A stretch of DNA of 64,000 bases from JALEFZ01 sp039817415 (GTDB lineage Bacteria > Bacteroidota > Bacteroidia > J057), in NCBI GenBank assembly GCA_039817415.1, contig JBCBVV010000012.1, positions 1 to 64,000 of the forward strand. Reading direction: 5' to 3'. A program made the translations under genes and the position numbers. Below are positions 45,310 through 54,273 of this stretch, in pieces (position 1 is the stretch's first letter; each line of letters starts with the position of its first letter). The notes beneath the pieces are model-generated. The model made no database searches. It was not told the origin of the DNA and worked only from the letters and a program-made list of their open reading frames with translations.

Positions 45310-45897
45310 TTATCTCAGGATAATGTAGGTTCCATATCCTTTGAAATACTTGCTTTGTACTCTTTCAACTTCATAACGGCTTGGTGAACTGTAAGAAGTA
45401 ACCAAGTAAAAGACTCTTCCATCTTCCCTGTAAGGGCCAAGTTTTACGGCTTTTCTGAAGTTTTTAGACTTGAGATAAGAAACGTAATCATCTGCGATTA
45501 GGGAAGATGCGTACGTACCGTAAACCAAGTAGAACTGTTCCTCATTCCCTCTTGTTCTTCTAGCCGCCCCTAGATTATAGGACTCCGCAGGTTGATTCAG
45601 ACTAAGAATCCAAGTTGGCATCTTTGCAGGAACTTTTTTCTGGTAATCTGCTACAGGCCATTTGACAGATTCTTCAAAAATCGAGACTCTGAAATTGGCT
45701 GAACCTGCGTAAGGGAAGATAATGCTCGGATTATATCCTGCTCTCTGCAGTTTCTGAGCATGCTCCTGTGCCTTAGATTCTGTTTTGAAACTTCCTGCTA
45801 TCAGGTAATGGTAGGACTGAGCGAAAGTTACAGCAGAAACAGAAAGAAAAAATAGAATAGAGAATAAATAGTGGCTTTTTGAAATAAGATTTCTCAT
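45310..45897 (-). CDS. Exported protein with SPOR domain(s)
   Basis: The 195-aa protein has a signal peptide (YLFSILFFLSVSAVTFAQ), an N-terminal SPOR domain (about 28-95; YHLIAGSFKTESKAQEHAQKL) and a second SPOR-like part (about 118-195; FYLVYGTYASS). SPOR domains bind denuded peptidoglycan strands at division sites. The opening is very close in wording to the three-repeat protein at 59468. Single-gene unit with its own terminator; the 256-bp gap upstream contains a 16-bp perfect palindrome (46000-46015). Confidence 0.88.
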   Translation of the reverse strand: MRNLISKSHYLFSILFFLSVSAVTFAQSYHYLIAGSFKTESKAQEHAQKLQRAGYNPSIIFPYAGSANFRVSIFEESVKWPVADYQKKVPAKMPTWILSLNQPAESYNLGAARRTRGNEEQFYLVYGTYASSLIADDYVSYLKSKNFRKAVKLGPYREDGRVFYLVTSYSSPSRYEVERVQSKYFKGYGTYIILR

Positions 45898-45999
45898 GAG
45901 CTAGGTAGAGTTGGTGCTGTAGGGTTTCAATAAAGCAAATAGTTGTGCGTGTGAAATCCGAGAAGATTTCAGGTTCAGTTCATGGTTGTATGTTAGCTC

Positions 46000-46015
46000 G
46001 CCTAAATATTTAGGC
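46000..46015. promoter_or_regulatory. 16-bp perfect palindrome upstream of the SPOR gene
   Basis: GCCTAAATATTTAGGC, exact dyad symmetry, sits about 103 bp before the minus-strand SPOR start codon. It could be an operator for a dimeric regulator. A further hairpin (ACATCC...GGATGT enclosing CAATG...CATTG) lies at about 46089-46120, nearer to der. Confidence 0.4.
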
Positions 46016-46153
46016 CTCAGAAATTTATTGTGATACCTGATGTACGGTGACTTTTCCCGAAAGGTTATATAGAAATGTCAGCGACTTGACATCCTTAACA
46101 ATGCCGTAACATTGGGATGTGGACCTTTGATTATCTGGATGTTGTGAGTAGGT

Positions 46154-47461
46154 TTATTTTTTTCGGAAAAATACGTTTATCGGAACACCCGTAAAATTGA
46201 AATGATCACGAAGCTTGTTTTCCAAATATCTTTTGTAAGACTCCTTGATATGTGTGGGGTGATTACAGAAAAATAAGAAGGTTGGGACAGAGGCTGGAAT
46301 CTGAGTTACGTATTTGATTCGGACGATCATGCCACGATGTGTGGGAGGATGATGTCTCTCTACCGCTTTGAGCATGACCTCATTCAATTCTGAGGTAGCA
46401 ATTTTTTGTTGCTTGGCATCATAGACATGTTTGGCTATTTCAAGTGCCTTTAACAAGCGCTGTTTGGTCGTGGCAGAGGTAAACACAATAGGTAGGTCTG
46501 TAAAGGGAGCCGTCTTTTCCTTGATTTGCTTTTCGAAATCTATGGAAGTCATGGTCTCCTTTTCGATCAGGTCCCATTTGTTGACCACGATGACAATCCC
46601 TTTCTTATTCTTTTGCGCAAGTCCAAAGATAAACATGTCCTGCGCTTCCAATCCTTGGGTAGCATCAATTAAGAGAAGGGCGACATCACAGTTTTCAATG
46701 GCTTTAACAGTTCTAAGTGTCGAGTAAAATTCGATGTTTTCCTGAATTTTGCTGCGCTTTCTGAGTCCAGCTGTATCAATGAGCATCAAGTCGTTTCCGA
46801 AGGCTGTAAACCGGGTGTCAATGCTATCTCGCGTCGTTCCGGCAATAGGGGTTACGATATTATTGGATTTACCAATTAAGGCATTAACCATACTGGATTT
46901 CCCCACATTCGGCCTTCCTACCACGGCAAATCTTGGAATGCCATCATATTTTTCTACCTCTTCCTCATCGGGAAGCCCTTCTACCAGCGCATCTAATAAC
47001 TCTCCTGTACCCGAACCAGACATGGCTGAGATACCGAATAAATCTCCTAGACCTAATTCGTAGAATTCGTATATGTCATCTGCATGTGCAGCTGAATCCA
47101 GCTTATTCGCAGCCATGATAACCTTGTGCGGCTGTTTGCGAACTACATTGGCCACAGACTTATCCAAGGGGGTAAGGCCAGTCTGCACATCTACCACAAA
47201 TATAAGGAGATCGGCTTCTTCCATCGCAATATGAACCTGCTCCCTGATGGCCGCTTCAAAAACGTCTTCAGAATTAGGGACATAACCTCCGGTATCAATG
47301 ACATTGAATTCAACCCCATTCCAAACGGCCTCTCCGTAGTTTCTATCTCTTGTTACCCCACTCACATTGTCCACAATAGCTTGTCTATCCTCAATCAAAC
47401 GGTTGAAGAGAGTAGATTTGCCTACGTTTGGTCTTCCTACAATTGCTACTATACCTGCCAT
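46154..47461 (-). CDS. der: Ribosome-assembly GTPase Der (EngA)
   Basis: A 435-aa protein with two GTPase domains in tandem and a C-terminal KH-like domain. Each G domain has its P-loop (GRPNVGKSTLFN and GRPNVGKSSMVN), DTGG/DTAG and NKxD (NKLD, NKWD). It acts in 50S subunit maturation. Upstream of it on the same strand, 65 bp away, is era, another ribosome-assembly GTPase. Confidence 0.98.
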   Translation of the reverse strand: MAGIVAIVGRPNVGKSTLFNRLIEDRQAIVDNVSGVTRDRNYGEAVWNGVEFNVIDTGGYVPNSEDVFEAAIREQVHIAMEEADLLIFVVDVQTGLTPLDKSVANVVRKQPHKVIMAANKLDSAAHADDIYEFYELGLGDLFGISAMSGSGTGELLDALVEGLPDEEEVEKYDGIPRFAVVGRPNVGKSSMVNALIGKSNNIVTPIAGTTRDSIDTRFTAFGNDLMLIDTAGLRKRSKIQENIEFYSTLRTVKAIENCDVALLLIDATQGLEAQDMFIFGLAQKNKKGIVIVVNKWDLIEKETMTSIDFEKQIKEKTAPFTDLPIVFTSATTKQRLLKALEIAKHVYDAKQQKIATSELNEVMLKAVERHHPPTHRGMIVRIKYVTQIPASVPTFLFFCNHPTHIKESYKRYLENKLRDHFNFTGVPINVFFRKK

Positions 47462-47526
47462 TAGAATGATGATGAAAAATTGATCAATACGGACTGCTTC
47501 CGTAAACTACTTTTAATTAAAAATAT

Positions 47527-48420
47527 TTATTGATAGCCAAATCCCTTTAGGAATTGGTTATTGTTTTTCCAGCCAGACGAAGTTTTGACATATAGCTTCA
47601 GGAATACCTTGTTTCCCAAAAATTCCTCGATGTCTGTTCTTGCCATCGTCCCGATCTTCTTTAGCATTTGCCCTCCTTTTCCTATGATCATGCCCTTCTG
47701 GGTGTTGCGCTCTGTATGTATGGTCGCCTCAATCCTGATCAGATCCTCTCCATCCTCAAAGTTGTCAATTTCCACTTCGGTAGAGTAGGGGAGTTCTTGT
47801 TGAAGGAGAATGAACAGTTTTTCTCGGATGATTTCAGAGATAAAGAAACGCTCTGGTCTGTCTGAAATCTGGTCTTTTTCAAAATAGGCAGGGCCTTCTG
47901 GAAGATATTGAATGATCAGGTCCTTGAGTTTGTCTACATTTGTGCCTTCTAGGGCTGAAACGGGGATAGCTTCCACAAATTCAACCTTTTCCTTCAACTC
48001 AACCATTCTTTCAAATACCTTGGACTCTTCTACAGCATCAATCTTATTGATAACCAGAATTTTGGGAATATGTGCCTTTTCTGCCAAGGCAAGTAGATCC
48101 TCTTCAGGAAAGGTCTCATTAACCGCAATCAGAAGAACCATCAAGTCCGCATCTTCCAATGAACTTCCTACGAAATCCATCATTCGATGATGAAGTTTAT
48201 ACTTAGGGCGAATCACACCTGGTGTATCTGAATAAACCACTTGGTAATCCTCTCCACTGTCAATCCCAAAAATTCTATGACGTGTAGTCTGCGCCTTAGG
48301 CGTGGTGATACTAAGCTTTTGGCCTAATATGCGGTTGAGCAGGGTGGATTTTCCTGCATTGGGTTTGCCGATGATGCTGACGAAACCTGATTTATGTCCT
48401 TCCTGATGTTCTGGGATCAT
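47527..48420 (-). CDS. era: GTPase Era
   Basis: The 297-aa protein consists of a GTPase domain (GKPNAGKST, DTPG, NKID) and a C-terminal KH domain (EREVLIRIE-type block and GKGGQMLKKIG), which binds the 3' end of 16S rRNA. The ATG at 48420 (MIPEHQEGHKSG) is preferred to one at 48471. A TACTTTTG -7 match on the minus strand (48527-48520) is a possible promoter. Precedes der. Confidence 0.97.
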   Translation of the reverse strand: MIPEHQEGHKSGFVSIIGKPNAGKSTLLNRILGQKLSITTPKAQTTRHRIFGIDSGEDYQVVYSDTPGVIRPKYKLHHRMMDFVGSSLEDADLMVLLIAVNETFPEEDLLALAEKAHIPKILVINKIDAVEESKVFERMVELKEKVEFVEAIPVSALEGTNVDKLKDLIIQYLPEGPAYFEKDQISDRPERFFISEIIREKLFILLQQELPYSTEVEIDNFEDGEDLIRIEATIHTERNTQKGMIIGKGGQMLKKIGTMARTDIEEFLGNKVFLKLYVKTSSGWKNNNQFLKGFGYQ

Positions 48421-48519
48421 ATTTGTTAACCATAAGAAACGCAGGACAATAGCCCTGATTGATTCTGGCAAATTTCGGATTAAGTTAGCTTACAAACCAA
48501 CTAATTTGAATATTTTTTG

Positions 48520-48527
48520 CAAAAGTA
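48520..48527 (-). promoter_or_regulatory. Candidate -7 promoter element of era
   Basis: Minus-strand TACTTTTG matches TAnnTTTG about 100 bp before the era start codon; no good -33 element is seen. Confidence 0.35.
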
Positions 48528-48602
48528 AAATGAAACCCGTAACTATGCGATCCCGTAAGACACAAGACGCATCCAAAACAGAAAAAAACACTAAAAATAT
48601 AC

Positions 48603-48677
<75 letters not shown>

Positions 48678-48678
48678 T

Positions 48679-48708
48679 AAGCCGTATCGAAAGATGCGGC
48701 TTTTTTTT
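48679..48708 (+). terminator. Intrinsic terminator of the tRNA gene
   Basis: GCCGTATC-GAAA-GATGCGGC (8-bp stem, one G-U, GAAA tetraloop) followed by eight T. Confidence 0.92.
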
Positions 48709-48714
48709 GTTTTA

Positions 48715-49299
48715 TTATCCCAACATCAGCATAACCGCCAGAACAGCAATAATAGCCGAAATAACTAACTTCCAAATTCGGTGAGGCAATTTGATCCAAT
48801 TCACCAAGACAAAAGTCAATATCAATACTACTCCTACTATCACCAACTGTCCAGCTTCAATACCCAAGTTGAAATAGAGTAGGGGACCAGTCAGGCAAGC
48901 CTCTTTGGCAGACATCGCACGGAAAAGGTAGGAGAAGCCCATACCATGAATAAATCCGAAGAGGAGGGCAAGTAAGTAACTAAAGGTATGAGACTGTTTT
49001 AGCTCTTTGTCTCGAAGGGAAAAGAATACATTGATGAGGGCTGTGACCAAAATGGTGATGGGAATCCAAAACTCGGCAATTTCCTGGTCTATGGTATATA
49101 TATTTAAGGCAGAAAGAGCCAAGGTAATGGAATGGCCAATGGTAAAAGCTGTGACCAAAATGAGCACCCTTTTCCACTCCTTAAGCTGGTACATGACTGC
49201 TAGGGCAACTACGAAAAGAATATGGTCATATCCATTGGGATCAAGAATATGCTCCAATCCCATGGGGAAATACAAGTCGAATCCACTAAAGCAATCCAT
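48715..49299 (-). CDS. HupE/UreJ-like membrane protein
   Basis: A 194-aa polytopic membrane protein with about six helices. GLEHILDPNGYDHILFV (His/Asp-rich first helix) and TAFTIGHSITLAL, LLFGFIHGMGFSYLF match the HupE/UreJ family, related to metal (Ni/Co) permeases. The substrate is unknown, and no urease or hydrogenase genes are near. It is followed by the tRNA terminator on the opposite strand and lies 23 bp downstream of the hypothetical gene at 49323-49790. Confidence 0.87.
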   Translation of the reverse strand: MDCFSGFDLYFPMGLEHILDPNGYDHILFVVALAVMYQLKEWKRVLILVTAFTIGHSITLALSALNIYTIDQEIAEFWIPITILVTALINVFFSLRDKELKQSHTFSYLLALLFGFIHGMGFSYLFRAMSAKEACLTGPLLYFNLGIEAGQLVIVGVVLILTFVLVNWIKLPHRIWKLVISAIIAVLAVMLMLG

Positions 49300-49322
49300 C
49301 AGGCAGGGTTTTTACGTTTGTG

Positions 49323-49790
49323 TTATTGCTCGTAGGCGAGTAATCCTTCCTCGCCCAGAGAAATTTCAATGTTTTTTCCTGAAAATGCCAATTGAATCAC
49401 ATTTGACTGGAAAAAACCATCTAGTGGCGAACTTAAGCCTACCGAATCTAAGGGACGTCCCAACACATCCTTCCAAATGGGGCTAAGCGACATGTCAACC
49501 TGCTTTAGTTCCACCTGTCCATTGAATTGTTGGATGACCTTGGTTTGTTCTAAGCTAAAATTGAGATCGCCAAGGGTCATGCCATTTTGCTGTTCGTTGG
49601 TCGTCAGGTGAATGATCTGGCCATCTTCAAACTGCAAGCTTATCCAATCAAGCGCCTCATAGATAGCATCCTTCTTGGCTATGTTTCGCCAGATCGTATA
49701 AAGAACCTTTTCCAAGCGGACACCTTCCACAGCTTTTAGGGAGTTGAGCTCCTCTGAATTAAAATAAGATGGGATATAATCAGGAATCAT
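49323..49790 (-). CDS. Hypothetical protein, 155 aa
   Basis: No signal peptide or membrane helix and no recognised motif. The frame is uninterrupted, starts with ATG, and overlaps the stop codon of trhO by 4 bp (translational coupling), which argues that it is real. Composition is like that of its neighbours. Confidence 0.7.
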   Translation of the reverse strand: MIPDYIPSYFNSEELNSLKAVEGVRLEKVLYTIWRNIAKKDAIYEALDWISLQFEDGQIIHLTTNEQQNGMTLGDLNFSLEQTKVIQQFNGQVELKQVDMSLSPIWKDVLGRPLDSVGLSSPLDGFFQSNVIQLAFSGKNIEISLGEEGLLAYEQ

Positions 49791-50857
49791 GTCAGTTGCT
49801 CAAAGTTGATGTCCAGGTTGTCTACATGTTGTTCTTCCTTATCTCCTCTAAATCTGCCCTTTGAAAAAATTCTTATTCCAGAATCCTTTCCTTTGCGAAT
49901 GGCTTGTTGTTCTGCAAGAGGTAAGTGGGTAAATTCCTTACACTCATTGCTACAACAACCATCGTACTTTTTGGCACAGTCTTCACATTGGATAAAGAGC
50001 AAGTTACAGATCACGCTCTTACAGTTAGTATGCGTATCACAGGGTTTTCCGCACTGGTGGCATTTAGCGATTACTTCTTCTGAGATTCTTTCGCCCAAAC
50101 GCTCATCAAAGACGAAATTTTTTCCGCGAAATTTGTTGGTCAAACCCGCTTCTTTGACATCGTGAGCATACTTGATGATACCCCCCTCCAATTGATATAC
50201 CTTTTCAAAGCCCTTGTGCTTAAAGTAGGCACTAGCCTTCTCGCATCGGATCCCTCCCGTACAATACATCACAATATGTTTTTCGCGATGCTCTTCCAGC
50301 ATATCTTCAATGATGGGCAAAGAATCCCTGAATGTGTCTACATCCGGTGTAACAGCGCCTTGAAAGTGCCCAACTTCGGATTCATAGTGATTACGCATGT
50401 CAATCACGATGGAATCTTCTTGATCAATTAACTTGTTAAATTCCTCAGCTTTCAAGTGCACGCCCGTTTGGCTTGGATCAAACTCGGCATCATTCAACCC
50501 GTCAGCAACAATCTTGGGACGGATTTTTATTTTGAGCTTGTAAAAAGACTTGCCATCGTCATCATATGCGACATTGAGGCGATTTCCTTTTAACCAGCTG
50601 TACGTTCCTTCCAGGTGTTCCTGAAAGGCATTAAAATTTCTCTCAGGAATACTGATTTGGGCATTGATTCCTTCTGAGGCTACATAGGTCCTTCCGTATA
50701 CCTCGAGCTGCTCCCAAGCACGGAACAAATCATCCCGAAATGTCTGAACATCTTTGATCTGATGGTACTTGTAAAAGGATATGGTCAAGCGAGGCTCTTT
50801 ACTTTCCTTTAGCTGTTGCTTGAGTTCTTCCCTGTTTATTTTATTGTGTAGTGCCAC
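49787..50857 (-). CDS. trhO: tRNA uridine(34) hydroxylase (rhodanese-related), GTG start
   Basis: The 356-aa enzyme performs 5-hydroxylation of uridine 34 in tRNA (TrhO/YceA). It has the N-terminal acylphosphatase-like domain, a rhodanese domain with active-site Cys in MYCTGGIRCEKA, and a C-terminal Cys-rich tail (CHQCGKPCDTHTNC ... CEDC ... CCSNEC) that probably binds zinc. The only in-frame start is GTG at 50857; no ATG is available upstream or close downstream. Confidence 0.95.
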   Translation of the reverse strand: MALHNKINREELKQQLKESKEPRLTISFYKYHQIKDVQTFRDDLFRAWEQLEVYGRTYVASEGINAQISIPERNFNAFQEHLEGTYSWLKGNRLNVAYDDDGKSFYKLKIKIRPKIVADGLNDAEFDPSQTGVHLKAEEFNKLIDQEDSIVIDMRNHYESEVGHFQGAVTPDVDTFRDSLPIIEDMLEEHREKHIVMYCTGGIRCEKASAYFKHKGFEKVYQLEGGIIKYAHDVKEAGLTNKFRGKNFVFDERLGERISEEVIAKCHQCGKPCDTHTNCKSVICNLLFIQCEDCAKKYDGCCSNECKEFTHLPLAEQQAIRKGKDSGIRIFSKGRFRGDKEEQHVDNLDINFEQLT

Positions 50858-51039
50858 AATTCTTACGCTTTTAAATTCGTTCTTATGATCATCTTAGGTC
50901 AGTCTAAAAGGCTGCTAAGCGGCAATTTTCTTTTTTATCAATTTTCCAGTATGTGAATAGATTGTTGATCAAATGCATTCTGGATAATTGTGTTTTATAC
51001 AGGAATTGTTGACTTTTGTTTCTACAAATCTGAAAACCC

Positions 51040-52302
51040 ATGCATAGGCTTTTGTATCCCCTCCTTGGATTGCTCCTACTTTTTACCTCATGCACACCCG
51101 ATTCATCGAACAAAAATGCAGCCTCATCTGATCTGCAAAGTTCGGAGAATTTACAACAAGAACCAACATCCTTTTACGGATTTTCACTCGACAGCCTTGA
51201 TGTGGTGGAAGCTGTTGTCAAGGTAAATGAGAACCTGTCTGAAATTCTTTCTCGATATAATATTTCTGGATCTCAGATTCATGCAGTGGCCTCTTTGCCA
51301 CAAGACTTATTTGATGCTAGAAAATTACAAGTAGACAAGCCATACACCATTCTTCATCAGCGCGATTCTGCCCATACCGCAAAAGGCTTCATTTACCACC
51401 CCAATAAAATCGATTATGTCGCTGTACATCTCGGAGATTCTATTGAGGTAGAAAAAGGCCACAATAGCGTTGACACAGTTGTTCATGCGCTGACAGGTAC
51501 CATTGAATCCTCCTTGTATCTAGCTATTCAGGAGGCTGGTGGAAGTCCAGCACTTGTGATGGAATTAGCCGATGTGTACGCTTGGGTAATTGATTTCTTT
51601 GGTTTGCAAAAGGGAGACCATTTCAAGGTAGTGTACTCCACCTATGAGGTAAATGGAGAAGAAGCTGGTTTTGGCAAGATACATGCTGCCATTTTCAATC
51701 ATTACGGAAACGACCTATACGCTTTCTCTTACGATCAAGGGGAAGGATTAGAATACTTCGATCAGGAAGGAAATAGCCTAAGAAAGACCTTTTTAAAGGC
51801 CCCTTTGCATTATCGTAGAATTAGTTCACGCTTTTCTTATAGCCGATTGCACCCAATCCTTAAAATTAGAAGACCTCACCTAGGGGTGGATTATGCTGCA
51901 CCTCGTGGGACTCCAGTTGTCTCCGTAGGAGATGGTGTAGTAATCAAAAAGTACTATGCTGGAGGAGCTGGTAAAATGGTTCGTATTCGCCATAACAGCA
52001 ATTACGAAACAGCTTATCTCCATTTATCCAGTTATGGGCCTGGAATCGAAGTGGGAACTCAGGTCAAGCAAGGGCAATTGATAGGAAAGGTAGGAAGTAC
52101 AGGACTATCTACAGGGCCACATCTTGATTTCAGGTTCTATAAAAATGGGAAGCCTGTAGATCCGCTTAAAGTAGAACCTCAGTCATCAGAGCCTATTTCT
52201 GAAGCACATAAGGATATCTACTTCAAGCACATGAGAATGATGAAAAGAAGATTAGACCAAATCAACGGCACACATATTCAGCTTGCTATGCTTAAAAATT
52301 AA
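51040..52302 (+). CDS. M23-family peptidoglycan endopeptidase-like lipoprotein
   Basis: The 420-aa protein has a lipobox (LLLLFTSC, Cys at about 18), a middle region with OapA/LysM-like propeptide features, and a C-terminal M23 domain. The HxxxD motif is intact (RPHLGVDYAAPRG). The HxH motif reads GPHLDFRFY, so the second His (a zinc ligand) is Asp; this variant occurs in Bacteroidota relatives and may still bind metal or mark a non-catalytic regulator. It probably acts on cell-wall cross-links. Confidence 0.9.
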   Translation: MHRLLYPLLGLLLLFTSCTPDSSNKNAASSDLQSSENLQQEPTSFYGFSLDSLDVVEAVVKVNENLSEILSRYNISGSQIHAVASLPQDLFDARKLQVDKPYTILHQRDSAHTAKGFIYHPNKIDYVAVHLGDSIEVEKGHNSVDTVVHALTGTIESSLYLAIQEAGGSPALVMELADVYAWVIDFFGLQKGDHFKVVYSTYEVNGEEAGFGKIHAAIFNHYGNDLYAFSYDQGEGLEYFDQEGNSLRKTFLKAPLHYRRISSRFSYSRLHPILKIRRPHLGVDYAAPRGTPVVSVGDGVVIKKYYAGGAGKMVRIRHNSNYETAYLHLSSYGPGIEVGTQVKQGQLIGKVGSTGLSTGPHLDFRFYKNGKPVDPLKVEPQSSEPISEAHKDIYFKHMRMMKRRLDQINGTHIQLAMLKN

Positions 52303-52339
52303 ATTTAAGTTAAGTGACCTAAAAATTCTCCTTGCGTCC

Positions 52340-52347
52340 TATATTTG
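52340..52347 (+). promoter_or_regulatory. Candidate -7 promoter element of the LysM gene
   Basis: TATATTTG, an exact -7 match about 75 bp before the ATG. No TTTG at the proper spacing upstream. Confidence 0.45.
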
Positions 52348-52422
52348 CAAAGCGGGAATTAGTCCTGATTTGCAAGTAAATTGCTAATTTTCAATCAATA
52401 CCTGATCTAATTTTTAACCATT

Positions 52423-52809
52423 ATGACACTTCAAGACAAGTATTCATCTGTTCTTAAGCTAGGCGAAGATTTAAACATTCAAGATGGCTTTATACAGGAA
52501 GAAGACGGAGTTCTGAAAATGGGAGGTGTTGCAGCCGACCAATACGCAAAAGACCAAATCTGGAATGAGATCAAGAAGGTAGCTGGAGAAGATGCTCCTG
52601 GAGACCTAGTAGCTGATATCACTGTTGCTACAACTGAGTATTACACCAAGCACACTGTTAAGTCTGGTGAGTCTTTGAGCCTTATCGCTAAGCATTATAG
52701 CGGAGACCCAATGAAATACAAGGCGATCTTCGAAGCTAATACTGGCACCCTAAAAGATCCTAACGTGATCCACCCAGGACAAGAGCTAGTGATCCCATTC
52801 TTGGACTAG
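52423..52809 (+). CDS. LysM-domain protein (YgaU/Kbp-like)
   Basis: The 128-aa protein has a BON-like N-terminal half (about 1-75) and a C-terminal LysM domain (YTKHTVKSGESLSLIAKHYSGDPMKYKAIFEAN...VIHPGQELVIP). This is the layout of E. coli Kbp/YgaU, a cytoplasmic potassium-binding protein. No signal peptide, which fits that comparison. Function inferred from the family. Confidence 0.88.
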   Translation: MTLQDKYSSVLKLGEDLNIQDGFIQEEDGVLKMGGVAADQYAKDQIWNEIKKVAGEDAPGDLVADITVATTEYYTKHTVKSGESLSLIAKHYSGDPMKYKAIFEANTGTLKDPNVIHPGQELVIPFLD

Positions 52810-52834
52810 TCCAGAAATAACTTATAGGAAATAT

Positions 52835-52869
52835 AAAAAAAGGGCCTAATTTTATTAGGTCCTTTTTTT
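52835..52869 (+). terminator. Terminator of the LysM gene, abutting the next start codon
   Basis: AAGGGCCTAAT/ATTAGGTCCTT forms an 11-bp stem with one G-U, followed by TTTTTTT whose last bases precede the ATG at 52870. Confidence 0.85.
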
Positions 52870-53118
52870 ATGAGCTGGTTTAAACGAAAAAAACAGGAGA
52901 AAGCCGATCCCCACACCCCAAAATGGGTGGATCTGGATGGCCATCCCCTTCAAGAGGGAGATGAGGTAGAAGCCTTGCGTTATGGTATGGGAACCTGTAC
53001 CATCATAAGCGATGAAAATGGCCTGGCCTACCAATCCATTGAATCTGGAAAAATTGTCTCCTGCTGGTATATGGTTGACGCCACTACCAAGCACCAAAAA
53101 GTTCGCAAAATCCTTTAA
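52870..53118 (+). CDS. Small protein, 82 aa, unknown function
   Basis: MSWFKRKKQEK followed by WVDLDGHPLQEGDEVEALRYGMG and a C-terminal WYMVDATTKHQKVRKIL. It reads like a conserved small soluble protein; I do not recognise a family. Its stop codon overlaps an in-frame ATG of the next gene (TAATG). Its own start follows directly on the T-run of a terminator, so it needs read-through or a different promoter. Confidence 0.65.
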   Translation: MSWFKRKKQEKADPHTPKWVDLDGHPLQEGDEVEALRYGMGTCTIISDENGLAYQSIESGKIVSCWYMVDATTKHQKVRKIL

Positions 53119-53129
53119 TGCTTGCTACC

Positions 53130-54263
53130 ATGAAGTATTCTACAATTATCTTTTTGTCTACACTCTTATTGGGAAGCCTTGCCTTTGGTCAAGAGCAGGT
53201 TATCAAAAACACACCTAATGGTCCGTATGAATTCAGCGTTGAAATAAACCACGCTGCCACACCCGTAAAAAGTCAAGGGAATTCAGGTACCTGCTGGAGC
53301 TTTTCAACGGTTTCTTTCCTGGAATCCGAGTTGTTGAGAATGGGCAAGGAAGAAGTAGATTTCTCTGAAATGTTTGTAGTAAGAAAGATATATCAGGATA
53401 AGGCCAACCTCTATGTTCGCATGCATGGAAAAGGTCAGTTTAGCCCAGGGGGAACTTTTCATGATGTGATGAATGTAGTTCGCCACCATGGAATGATGCC
53501 TCAACAAGCCTACCCTGGTAAAAAAGTAGATCCAAATAAACACAATCATGGGGAAATGGATGCTGTCCTTGAAGGGATGCTCAACTCCTTGATCAAAAGA
53601 AGGACCCTCACCACCAAATGGAAGGATGCGCTTTCAGGCGTCTTGGATGCTTACCTAGGACCTCAACCTGAAAGGATGGAAGTAGATGGACAAGAAATGA
53701 CACCTGCTGACTATGCCAGTAGCCTGGGTATAAATCCCGATGATTACATCGAGTTGAGTTCCTTTACTCACCAGCCATACTATAAGCCCTTCGTCCTTGA
53801 AATTCCTGATAACTGGGACTGGAACCAGGTTTATAACCTTCCCTTAGAAGAAATGATGGAAGTAATGACCTATGCCTTGGAAAAGGGATATACCGTAGCT
53901 TGGGATGGTGATGTAAGCGAAAAAGGCTTTATGCATGGCAAATCTATCGCTGTTGTCCCTGCTAATCCAGCAATGGTCCCTGGAAACGATGTCGTCAAAG
54001 AAAAAGTCATTACAGCTGAGAATCGTCAGGAAGCATTCGACAACTACAAGACTACAGACGACCATCTCATGCACATCACAGGAATGGCCAAAGATCAAAA
54101 AGGAACGACTTACTTTGTGACCAAGAACTCATGGGGAGTCAATTCCAATGCCTGTGGAGGATATTTGTACATGTCTGATGCCTATGTTAGATACAAGACT
54201 GTACATATTATGGTCCATAAAGATGCTGTTCCTAAAAAAATCTTGAAAAAAATCGGATTGTAA
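53130..54263 (+). CDS. Exported papain-like (C1B) cysteine peptidase
   Basis: The 377-aa protein has a signal peptide (MKYSTIIFLSTLLLGSLAFGQ) and a C1 peptidase domain similar to bleomycin hydrolase/PepC: active Cys at about 55 in GNSGTCWSFS, active His in HLMHITGMAKD and Asn in VTKNSWG. Bleomycin hydrolases are usually cytoplasmic aminopeptidases; an exported form suggests periplasmic or surface peptide processing. Start placed at the ATG 53130; an ATG at 53118 overlaps the previous stop codon. Confidence 0.9.
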   Translation: MKYSTIIFLSTLLLGSLAFGQEQVIKNTPNGPYEFSVEINHAATPVKSQGNSGTCWSFSTVSFLESELLRMGKEEVDFSEMFVVRKIYQDKANLYVRMHGKGQFSPGGTFHDVMNVVRHHGMMPQQAYPGKKVDPNKHNHGEMDAVLEGMLNSLIKRRTLTTKWKDALSGVLDAYLGPQPERMEVDGQEMTPADYASSLGINPDDYIELSSFTHQPYYKPFVLEIPDNWDWNQVYNLPLEEMMEVMTYALEKGYTVAWDGDVSEKGFMHGKSIAVVPANPAMVPGNDVVKEKVITAENRQEAFDNYKTTDDHLMHITGMAKDQKGTTYFVTKNSWGVNSNACGGYLYMSDAYVRYKTVHIMVHKDAVPKKILKKIGL

Positions 54264-54273
54264 TCTCTTGAAT

